Shown here one piece after another: positions 53,058 to 60,025 of a DNA stretch of 64,000 nt (position 1 is the first letter of the stretch; the number at the start of each line of letters is the position of its first letter). The notes under the pieces are model-generated. The model ran no database searches, was not told where the DNA came from, and saw only the letters and a program-made list of their open reading frames with translations. This stretch comes from Acidobacteria bacterium UBA7540 (GTDB taxonomy: Bacteria; Acidobacteriota; Terriglobia; UBA7540), in contig DLMI01000162.1 of the NCBI GenBank assembly GCA_002478145.1, forward strand, positions 1 to 64,000, read 5' to 3'. The position numbers and the translations under genes were made by a program.

Positions 53058-53287
53058 AGTGCGTCATCTGCAAGGGCGGGGAGACGCGGCCCGGGCACAC
53101 CGCCGTCACGCTCGAACGGGAAACCACGACGCTGGTCTTCAAGGCCGTCCCAGCAGAAGTGTGCGCCAATTGTGGCGAGGCCTACGTCGCGGAAGAAGTC
53201 AGCCGGCAGATCCTCGCGGCCGCCGAGCAGGCCGCCCGCTCGGGCGTTCAGGTTGATGTCCGGGAATTCGTTGGCGCCGCGACATAG
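53054..53287 (+). CDS. YgiT-type zinc-finger protein (MqsA-like antitoxin)
   Basis: 77 residues. Zinc ligands in MKCVICKGGETRPGHT and EVCANCGEAYVAEEVSRQI (two CxxC pairs), as in the N-terminal domain of MqsA. The C-terminal helix-turn-helix of MqsA is missing, so it probably only binds the DUF4258 partner. Confidence 0.85.
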   Translation: MKCVICKGGETRPGHTAVTLERETTTLVFKAVPAEVCANCGEAYVAEEVSRQILAAAEQAARSGVQVDVREFVGAAT

Positions 53288-53590
53288 AGAAACCCACCTC
53301 GCCGGCGGCACCGCCGCCAACGCATGTCATTCTGAGTCCCGACTTGTCGGGACGAAGAATCTCCGAGTCGTCTTTTGCGCTCGGCGAGCCTGGGCTATTT
53401 ATGTAGCGTACTATTGAGCGGTCGAACCGCCAAGTGTGTCAAAATGCCACACTCGACGCTCGCCGGCATCCCCCTCGGTAATTTTCTAACCCATTGAAAA
53501 CACAGGAGAACTTGATGCCGCTCGCGCAGAACACCTCAAAAAAGAGAGACGGGTGGGAAAGATGGGAATCCCGTCCAAATCGGACCCGCT
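53288..53590. other. Gap between the TA pair and gdh genes
   Basis: Contains one tgtcattctgagtcccgacttgtcgggacgaagaatct repeat at about 53323-53362. No gene seen in the remainder. Confidence 0.6.
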
Positions 53591-54856
53591 TCACGCATAA
53601 ATTCCGCGCAGTTTGAGACTGAAGGCGACGCGGTCGATGGCCAACATGTAAGCGGCGATGCGGTTGTTGACGTGGTGCTTTTCTCCGTAATGCACCACAT
53701 CGTTGAATGCTGCAACCATGATGGTTTTCAGGCGTTCATTCACCACGGTTTCTTGCCAAAAGTATCCTTGCCGGTCCTGCACCCACTCGAAATAGGAGAC
53801 CGTCACGCCACCGGCGTTCGCCAAAATATCGGGGATGACGAAGACGCCGCGCTCAAACAGAATATCGTCCGCAGGTGGGGTAGTCGGACTGTTAGCGCCT
53901 TCCACCAAGATGCGCGCCTTGATCCTATGAGCGTTCTTACTTGTAATGACGCTCTCAGTCGCGGCGGGCAGCAGCATTTCGCAATCCTGTTCCAGGATTT
54001 CCTGCGCCCCAATGTTTTCGCTCCCAGGGAAGCCTTTCACGGTTTTGTTCTCGCTAACGTACTCGAGCAGGGCAGGGATATCCAGCCCGTGGGCATTGAA
54101 AACTCCGCCGCCAATGTCAGCCACGCCGATGATCTTATAACCTTCCTCGTGCATCAAGCGCGCAGCCTGCGAGCCGACGTTGCCGAATCCCTGGACGATC
54201 ACCTGAGTGGATTCCCGTTTCCGCCCAAAGTGCTTTAGAGCCTCGTCCGCAACGATCATGCAGCCACGGCCTGTGGCTTCGCGCCGCCCCTGCGAGCCGC
54301 CCAAATCGAGCGGCTTGCCCGTGACGCTCGCCGTCACCGTATGGCGGACGTGCATCGAGTAGGTGTCCATGATCCAGGCCATCGTTTGCTCATTGGTGTT
54401 CATGTCCGGCGCGGGCACGTCGCGCTCCGGGCCGATGTAATCCAGGATTTCCGCCGTGTAGCGCCGTGTAATGCGCTCCAGTTCCCCGATCGAGAGCTGG
54501 GAGGGATCGCAGACAACACCGCCCTTGGCTCCTCCAAAGGGGATGTTGACGACCGCGCACTTCCAGGTCATTTCGGCGGCCAAGCCTCGAATTTCGTCCA
54601 GCGACACATCCGGCGAGTAGCGAACGCCACCCTTGCAAGGCCCGCGCGCAATACTGTGCTGCACGCGGTAGCCGTCAAAAACTCTGAGCTGTCCATTGTC
54701 CATCGCCACAGGAATGTGCACGATGATTTCCCGATTTGGGCTACGCAGGTACTTCTTCAGACCCTCGTCCAATTGTAGCTTGCCGGCGGCCACGTCGAAT
54801 CGCGCCGCCATGGATTCATAAACGCTAAGTTCCTTTTCCGTTTCACCAACCTTCAT
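53591..54856 (-). CDS. Glu/Leu/Phe/Val dehydrogenase, copy 2
   Basis: 421 residues from the ATG at 54856 (GGGGGTGAT upstream). GDH fold: glutamate-binding [20 protein letters not shown], catalytic Lys and Gly loop [20 protein letters not shown], catalytic Asp in [23 protein letters not shown] site [20 protein letters not shown], and [18 protein letters not shown]. It interconverts glutamate and 2-oxoglutarate. About half its residues match its neighbour by eye, with all catalytic positions kept. A terminator lies between the two, so this copy is probably also transcribed from its own promoter. Confidence 0.93.
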   Translation of the reverse strand: MKVGETEKELSVYESMAARFDVAAGKLQLDEGLKKYLRSPNREIIVHIPVAMDNGQLRVFDGYRVQHSIARGPCKGGVRYSPDVSLDEIRGLAAEMTWKCAVVNIPFGGAKGGVVCDPSQLSIGELERITRRYTAEILDYIGPERDVPAPDMNTNEQTMAWIMDTYSMHVRHTVTASVTGKPLDLGGSQGRREATGRGCMIVADEALKHFGRKRESTQVIVQGFGNVGSQAARLMHEEGYKIIGVADIGGGVFNAHGLDIPALLEYVSENKTVKGFPGSENIGAQEILEQDCEMLLPAATESVITSKNAHRIKARILVEGANSPTTPPADDILFERGVFVIPDILANAGGVTVSYFEWVQDRQGYFWQETVVNERLKTIMVAAFNDVVHYGEKHHVNNRIAAYMLAIDRVAFSLKLRGIYA

Positions 54857-54889
54857 ATCACCCCCATGAACTTCATCTGCCCACACAAG

Positions 54890-54919
54890 AAAAACCGGGA
54901 GCTGCCATCCAGCTCCCGG
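54890..54919 (-). terminator. Rho-independent terminator between the two gdh genes
   Basis: On the minus strand CCGGGAGCTG (54919-54910), a 5-base loop, CAGCTCCCGG, then TTTTT (54894-54890). A perfect 10-bp stem about 25 bp past the stop of copy 1. Confidence 0.9.
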
Positions 54920-54942
54920 CTCCAGATCAAAGGACTCTTGCC

Positions 54943-56205
54943 TTATGGATAGAGGCCACGCAGTTTGGTGGCCTCGGCAACGCGGCTGATGCCCAGCATA
55001 TTGGCGGCGGTTCGCATTCCCACTTTGCGAACCAAGTGAATTTTCAGCACGTCGTTGAAGCTGGTCTTCATGACGCGTTCCAGGCGGTTGTAAACGTCCT
55101 GGGCTTCCCAGAACAGGTGCTGCTCGTCCTGGACCCATTCAAAGTAGGAGACGGTTACGCCGCCGGCGTTGCAGAGGATGTCTGGAATGATGAAAACGCC
55201 CTTGGCCTCCAAGATTCTGTCCGCCTCGGGGGTCAACGGACCGTTGGCCGCCTCCGCGATAATCTTCGCATGGATGCTTGGGGCGTTCTCGCCGTGCACG
55301 ACGTTTTCCAGCGCGGCGGGAACCAGGATGTCGCACTCCAAGGACAGCAATTGCTCCGGAGTTATGGACTCAGAAGCCGGGAACCCGACAACTGAGCCGG
55401 TCTTCTCCTTGTGCAACATCAATTTCGGAATGTCAATGCCATCCCGGTTATAAATGCAACCCTTCGAATCGCTGACCCCGATCACGTAAGCCTGATTGCT
55501 GTCCAGCAAGTGCGCTGCGATTGAACCTGCATTGCCGAACCCTTGGACAACCACTTTCGCGCCTTTCATCGGGATTCCCAGGTGTTCACACGCTGACTCA
55601 AGCGTGTTGAAGACGCCGCGCCCGGTGGCCTCGTTGCGGCCCAGCGAGCCTCCCAGGGCGATCGGTTTGCCCGTGACCACGCCCGGGATCGGATACCCCT
55701 TGGTCATGCTGTAGGTATCCATGATCCAAGCCATGACCTGAGAGTTGGTATAGACGTCCGGCGCGGGAATGTCCTGGGCTGGCCCGATAAGGGGAAGAAT
55801 CGCACTGGTGTATCGGCGAGTGAGTCGCTCGATCTCAATTTGCGACATCTCCTTCGGATTACAAGTCACGCCGCCCTTCCCGCCCCCAAACGGGATGTTT
55901 ACCACGGCGCACTTCCACGTCATCCAGGTTGCGAGGGCCTTCACTTCATACACCGTGACATTGGGATGATAGCGGATTCCCCCTTTGGCAGGGCCGCGCG
56001 CTGTGCTGTGTTGAACGCGGAACCCTTCAAAACAGTGAATCTTCCCGTTGTCCATCCGTACGGGCAGGACGACGGTTAGTACCCTTTCGGGATACTTGAT
56101 CATACTTCGCACATCATCGTCGAGTTCCAGCGCATCTGCCGCGAGGTCAAAGTTCTCCATCGCTGCGTCATATGCGTTCTTCTCGACTACAGCCGTAATT
56201 GGCAT
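54943..56205 (-). CDS. Glu/Leu/Phe/Val dehydrogenase, copy 1
   Basis: 420 residues. [80 protein letters not shown] and [20 protein letters not shown]. All active-site residues are present. Tandem GDH genes are known from Thermus, where one subunit is regulatory; here both look catalytic. The ATG at 56205 is preceded by a GAGGAGG-like ribosome site. Confidence 0.94.
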   Translation of the reverse strand: MPITAVVEKNAYDAAMENFDLAADALELDDDVRSMIKYPERVLTVVLPVRMDNGKIHCFEGFRVQHSTARGPAKGGIRYHPNVTVYEVKALATWMTWKCAVVNIPFGGGKGGVTCNPKEMSQIEIERLTRRYTSAILPLIGPAQDIPAPDVYTNSQVMAWIMDTYSMTKGYPIPGVVTGKPIALGGSLGRNEATGRGVFNTLESACEHLGIPMKGAKVVVQGFGNAGSIAAHLLDSNQAYVIGVSDSKGCIYNRDGIDIPKLMLHKEKTGSVVGFPASESITPEQLLSLECDILVPAALENVVHGENAPSIHAKIIAEAANGPLTPEADRILEAKGVFIIPDILCNAGGVTVSYFEWVQDEQHLFWEAQDVYNRLERVMKTSFNDVLKIHLVRKVGMRTAANMLGISRVAEATKLRGLYP

Positions 56206-56337
56206 ATAGTACGCCTCCTCTTCTTCACTTCATTTGAGTTGATTGCCTTAAGGTCTAACACTTATCCCCCACCAAGGAAGATACTCCTGGCACTGCATAT
56301 GCGCAAGGGACAACGTGTCAGGATGACATCCCGGTAA

Positions 56338-56529
56338 CTAAATCTGAACTCTCTCTGAATTTTGGCAGGTAACCGTACCGAACCACAGGAAAGCAAGAAC
56401 CGTCATCCCCGCGAGGCCAACCGGTTCCGGCCGCGATAGGATGGTTTCGAGCCAGCCGCGGGCGACTTCATGATGGGCGGAGGAAGAGTCGTAGGCGTAG
56501 AGCAGAATGTTGGCATCGATAACGATCAC
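56338..56529 (-). pseudogene. VapC PIN toxin, truncated after the first half
   Basis: 63 residues. MIVIDANILLYAYDSSSAHH holds the first catalytic Asp, and the following helices (ARGWLETILSRPEPVGLAGM, TVLAFL) are normal. After VLAFL the sequence becomes unrelated (WFGTVTCQNSERVQI) and stops. A complete PIN toxin is about 130 residues, so the later acids are lost. It overlaps the end of the antitoxin gene by 4 bp, the normal operon layout. Confidence 0.8.
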
Positions 56530-56771
56530 CGATGGGAGCTCCCTTCGATCTGCTCAAGGAGTTCTGAGGTATTGTCATAGCTGAAACCCGGGCGCAGGCC
56601 CAGGGCTCGCGCCCTGACTACGAACGGCCGGGCGGGCCTCAATTGCGATCGAGAAGTCAGGCCCAGGCGCAGAAGATGGTTCACCACTTGGTTGAACGGT
56701 TGGCCCGAGCGCCGGGCTTCCGCTCGGAGCTTTGCGGCCACATCGTCATCGAGAGTCAGTGTTGTTCTCAC
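56526..56771 (-). CDS. RHH-type antitoxin (VapB-like)
   Basis: 81 residues. Ribbon-helix-helix start MRTTLTLDDDVAAKLRAEAR, then SGQPFNQVVNHLLRLGLT, and a C-terminal toxin-wrapping tail (YDNTSELLEQIEGSS). It is intact although its toxin is truncated, leaving a probable orphan antitoxin. Confidence 0.85.
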   Translation of the reverse strand: MRTTLTLDDDVAAKLRAEARRSGQPFNQVVNHLLRLGLTSRSQLRPARPFVVRARALGLRPGFSYDNTSELLEQIEGSSHR

Positions 56772-56967
56772 ATCTTGATGCTATATCGGGAGCATCGGGA
56801 TGTCAGCGCTTCGACCTTTCGCCCTCCTCGCCGGTTACGTCCCAGCCCGGCGGCTGACAAAGGTTGATGCCTCGGTGGCGCTGCGGCACGAATGAATTCT
56901 GATTGTGAATGGTGAATTATAAAGCAGGGAATGCAAGTCCCTTTTTGGACCTACAATTTACTATTTA
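56772..56967. other. Gap between vapB-like gene and lpxC stop
   Basis: An AT-rich tandem part (tttactatttactattcactatttaccatt, about 56950-56990) borders and slightly overlaps the lpxC stop. No gene seen. Confidence 0.5.
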
Positions 56968-57909
56968 CTATTCACTATTTACCATTGTCATTAATTCACG
57001 AGACCCACTTGTGGCCAACACTGGGGCAGGCTGGGGGATGGCTTTCGCAGCTACTTCAGGGCTCGAGACAAGCTTCCAGGAGTCCTTCTCGCGCAATAGG
57101 CGGGACACTAGTTGGGCGTGCATGGCGTGACCGGCGCGTTCCGCAACCACGTGGCCGATCAGAGGGTGGCCGAGCAGGGAAAAGTCCCCAATCAGGTCGA
57201 GAAGTTTGTGCCGACAAAACTCGTCAGGGAAGCGTAACCCCTCAGGATTAATCACGCCTTTGCGGTCGAGCACCACGGCATTCTCCAGGGAGCCGCCACG
57301 GATCAGACTGTTCTTGCGAAGCATCTCGAGTTCTTCCAAGAAGCCGAAGGTCCGAGCGGGGGCGATTTCAGTGGCGTAATTGGACGAGCCTGACGCGAAC
57401 TCGATGGATTGTACCCCGATCAAGGGGTGAGGGAAAGCTATGCGATAGGTGACGCGGAAAACATCCGCCGGGTAGACGGCGATGCGTCTCATTCCATCAA
57501 CCACTTCCACGGGTTTCAAGATTCTGACAAAGCTTCTCCTCGCCCGCTGGCGGCGAATCCCGGCTTTGGTGATAAGCTCAACGAAGGGCCGCGCGCTGCC
57601 GTCCAGTATGGGCAGCTCCAGGTTGTCAATCTCCACCAGGGCGTTATCCACGTCCCGTCCCGCAAGGGCTGAGAGAAGATGTTCAGTGGTGGAGATCAAT
57701 ACGCCCTTCTTCATCAAGCTAGTGGCGTAGCTCACCCTGGCCACATTCCGGGACTGGGCCTCAATTGTGAATCCTTCGAGATCGGTGCGCCGGAACACGA
57801 TGCCCGTGTTGGCAGGGGCAGGGCAAAGACGCAGGTTAACCTTGACGCCCGTGTGGAGTCCGATCCCGGAGACGGAAGCGGGCGCTGCAATAGTGTGTTG
57901 GTTGGTCAA
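56968..57909 (-). CDS. lpxC: UDP-3-O-acyl-N-acetylglucosamine deacetylase
   Basis: 313 residues from the TTG at 57909 with GGGGGAG just upstream; the frame is open to a GTG at 57972. HTIAAPASVSGIGLHTGVKV opens the protein as in other LpxC. TTEHLLSALAGRDVDNALVE contains the first zinc His. EFCRHKLLDLIGDFSLLGHP contains the second His and the Asp, and LIGHVVAERAGHAMHAQLV the catalytic His. It removes the acetyl group in the committed step of lipid A synthesis. Length is normal. Confidence 0.95.
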   Translation of the reverse strand: MTNQHTIAAPASVSGIGLHTGVKVNLRLCPAPANTGIVFRRTDLEGFTIEAQSRNVARVSYATSLMKKGVLISTTEHLLSALAGRDVDNALVEIDNLELPILDGSARPFVELITKAGIRRQRARRSFVRILKPVEVVDGMRRIAVYPADVFRVTYRIAFPHPLIGVQSIEFASGSSNYATEIAPARTFGFLEELEMLRKNSLIRGGSLENAVVLDRKGVINPEGLRFPDEFCRHKLLDLIGDFSLLGHPLIGHVVAERAGHAMHAQLVSRLLREKDSWKLVSSPEVAAKAIPQPAPVLATSGSRELMTMVNSE

Positions 57910-57972
57910 ATTCTCCCCCAGGAGAACTTTCACTAGCACTTGCTTAGCCAATTGCACGCTTTTAATGTACAC

Positions 57973-58410
57973 CTTTTATTATCAACACGTTAAAACGTGT
58001 GGGTTCGCCGCTTTCAAACTTCAGGCGTGTCAATTTTGCAACACATGGTTACGTTTATGTGCCTTCCGCGAACCTGTCCCGAATCAGGCAAGGCTTCGCG
58101 TCGGACCTACGAGCGCGTTCTCACCGCGAAGCGGTGGACCGTGAGTAGCCGTGGGCGCGAGCCCACGGTCGGTGTTCGCCTGAAAGGCGCCCAACCCCGT
58201 TAGGGGTTGTCCAACGCGGTTCGGCACTTTCAGGGCCGCACGTCGCTTGACGCGTTCCTATCCGTGGGTTTCACCCTCTTCTACTAAGGGCGCTCCCCTT
58301 CGGGTGGGGTAAAGGCGGGAACGGAAAACTTGACTCATTTGCACTGGGTTTGACGAGCTGTCGGCGCGCGCCATATAATCCATAGCCGATTCTGATGCGG
58401 GGGTGCTAAT
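57973..58410. other. Hairpin-rich non-coding stretch
   Basis: Contains CCGTGGGCGCGAGCCCACGG at about 58150 (perfect 8-bp arms), a CAACCCCGTTAGGGGTTG hairpin near 58191-58208, and a GCTCCCCTTCGGGTGGGGT element near 58291. No gene recognised. It could hold a structured RNA or a repeat cluster; I cannot name a family. Confidence 0.5.
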
Positions 58411-58650
58411 ATGGCGACTTTCTCAAAGGATGCCGCAAGGAAAGTAGTCAGCGCTCATACAACTTCCTGTCCGTACGGGTTGAAGGGTGCCTTGACGATC
58501 GTGACTTTTGACGACGGCCTCGTTAGGTGGCACTGCACGACGTCCATGATTGTGGGCAGCACACCACCCAAGACAGGGATCCCGGAGGAGCTTAAAAGCT
58601 GTCTCTCATTCTGTCCTGGGCAAGACATGGTTCGGATCGAAGATCAATAA
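58411..58650 (+). CDS. Hypothetical small protein
   Basis: 79 residues; GGGGGTG six bases before the ATG. SAHTTSCPYGLKGALTIVTF, LVRWHCTTSMIVGSTPP and a Cys pair SCLSFCPGQD. Four cysteines and one histidine might bind a metal, but spacing matches no motif I know. It overlaps the end of the opposite-strand transposase remnant by 7 bp. Unassigned. Confidence 0.5.
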   Translation: MATFSKDAARKVVSAHTTSCPYGLKGALTIVTFDDGLVRWHCTTSMIVGSTPPKTGIPEELKSCLSFCPGQDMVRIEDQ

Positions 58651-59009
58651 CAGCCCACCAACCCCGCGAGCAGCGCAGACATCGCGGCGTGATCTCTGCG
58701 AGCGCTCAGAAGCTCGTGGGTAGCCCTGCATGCCCGCGCAACACCGGTGCCGTTGACGGTCGCCCGCAGACACACCATCTTGCCGAATGTGTGTGCCACC
58801 CGTGAAACGACCTGCGTGGCCCGTTCAAGGCTAATGTAATGGGTGCCCAGTGGCTTGGGTCGGGGTCCACTAAAGGTCGCGCTGCAATTCTGACAACGGT
58901 ATCTCGGAATGCGCCGCTTGTCGTAGCTTCCGAATTTCTTGACTGTCGCGTGCTGGCATCTGAGGCAGGTCGTGGGCTTCTCCTTGATTTCCTCGCGGAG
59001 AAGCCTCAC
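58644..59009 (-). pseudogene. IS1-like transposase remnant with zinc ribbon
   Basis: 121 residues. N-terminal zinc ribbon and finger as in IS1-type InsA: PTTCLRCQHATVKKFGSYDK, then RRIPRYRCQNCSATFSGPRP, then PLGTHYISLERATQVVSRV in place of the helix-turn-helix. The rest (KMVCLRATVNGTGVARACRA) resembles a shifted or diverged HTH and stops without the catalytic domain. No terminal inverted repeats recognised. A decayed transposase, or a domesticated zinc-ribbon protein. Confidence 0.55.
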
Positions 59010-59055
59010 AATACGGTTGAGGTTCGAGTGCGGGTCAACCCCGCGCTTGGATTTA

Positions 59056-59087
59056 AGCCCGGCCCTGGTTAATGCCAGAGCCGGGCT
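59056..59087. terminator. Strong hairpin without T run
   Basis: Arms AGCCCGGC (59056-59063) and GCCGGGCT (59080-59087), with an inner TGG/CCA pair. Another hairpin, GGTTTGCT / AGCAAACC (59172-59192), sits just 3 bp past the stop of gene A2. Either could end its transcript. Confidence 0.4.
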
Positions 59088-59195
59088 GTCTTACCTATTT
59101 ATATTGGTGGTGATCTCGGCATCATTTCCAGTTATCTCCTTTCTTGCCGCCTGGCGTCTTGCCACGCCGGGCGGTTTGCTTTTACAGCAAACCAT

Positions 59196-59717
59196 TTAAT
59201 CCTTCTTTTTCGGCAACCCACCCAACCCCAGCAGATTGTTCGGCGTTTTGGCGATGCTTCTGGAAGCACCGTAAGCTCCCACAAAGGCTCTGTGTCGGGC
59301 GGTCCTCAGCCTAGGAAATCGCCGTATCCACTGGTAAGCTACATCGCCGTCATCCGTGGTGGTTTTAACAGCTTCTCTGTTCTCAACCAATCGCTTCAAG
59401 ACGGCGTGAATTGCTGCGAGCGGATTACCGGTTTTGAACTTGTAACCAAGACTTTCAAGCTGTGCTTTCACTTGAAGAGGCGTAAGACCCTTCCGCGATC
59501 CTCGAAGGACCTCTCGGCAATTATCTGTGATACCAACCTCCTCGATAGACTGCAACCAGGAGGTAAAGAACTCCTGCTCTCCAGCCAACGGAGCAAGGGC
59601 TACTATACTTCTCTTCAATTGCAGGATTTTATGTTCAATTTGGTCCCGTTGCTCAGTGAGTTTTTCCAATTCATCACATGCCAAGTCCAGCGCTTTTTTG
59701 AATTCTTCTTTTACCAT
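59196..59717 (-). CDS. Coiled-coil plus winged-helix-like protein, A2 (paralogue of A1)
   Basis: 173 residues. Coiled coil CDELEKLTEQRDQIEHKILQ, then LKR; winged-helix part VGITDNCREVLRGSRKGLTP, LQVKAQLESLGYKFKTGNPL and AAIHAVLKRLVENREAV, wing DDGDVAYQWIRR. A basic tail (RRFPRLRTARHRAFVGAYGA) is longer than in A1 and ends GLGGLPKKKD. No ribosome site: its ATG lies 6 bp after the -10. Divergent by 16 bp from the small gene B2. Unknown function; DNA binding is likely. Confidence 0.75.
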   Translation of the reverse strand: MVKEEFKKALDLACDELEKLTEQRDQIEHKILQLKRSIVALAPLAGEQEFFTSWLQSIEEVGITDNCREVLRGSRKGLTPLQVKAQLESLGYKFKTGNPLAAIHAVLKRLVENREAVKTTTDDGDVAYQWIRRFPRLRTARHRAFVGAYGASRSIAKTPNNLLGLGGLPKKKD

Positions 59718-59770
59718 AATTGGAGATTAAATCATGAAGACTGAAAAGTCAAGAACTATTTTGTCTAAAA
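59718..59770 (-). promoter_or_regulatory. Promoter and operator-like sites of gene A2
   Basis: Minus strand: TTGACT (59752-59747), 17 bp, TAATCT (59729-59724), 6 bp, ATG at 59717: the geometry of the A1 promoter. GTCAAGAACTATTTT (59748-59762) is identical to the A1 site over 15 bp. A TTTGTCT/AGACAAA palindrome with the GTCTAAAA box follows at about 59760-59778. The -35 lies inside the first codons of B2. GGAG at 59722 gives B2 its own ribosome site. Confidence 0.75.
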
Positions 59771-59919
59771 AAGACAAATCCTATGTTGGCTTGGAAGAGG
59801 CTATTTCCGAGGCGAAGCGACGTGTTGAGACACTTGAAGCAGAGGCGGCTCAACTTAGGATTTCGGTCCGGACGTTCGAGGACAATGAAAAGGGTGGAGT
59901 CCCTTTCCCTGGTTCATAA
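59734..59919 (+). CDS. Small coiled-coil protein, partner B2 of divergent pair
   Basis: 61 residues. KKDKSYVGLEEAISEAKRRV and ETLEAEAAQLRISVRTF form a heptad-like coiled coil, followed by GGVPFPGS at the C-terminus. Same plan as B1, which ends its coil with EGVPLPGE. GGAG eight bases upstream. Function unknown. Confidence 0.6.
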   Translation: MKTEKSRTILSKKDKSYVGLEEAISEAKRRVETLEAEAAQLRISVRTFEDNEKGGVPFPGS

Positions 59920-60025
59920 ATATCAGCAACATGAAATTCGCCCACTACCCGCAGTTCGAGGATATCGCTCGCGTGTACGAGGATAGGGTAGAATGGCCAA
60001 TTAAGTCCAACGCGGGAGGAAAAAC

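Noticed and set aside
53672..54238. Plus-strand open frame opposite the second gdh
   Set aside because: Covered by an unmistakable glutamate dehydrogenase on the other strand.
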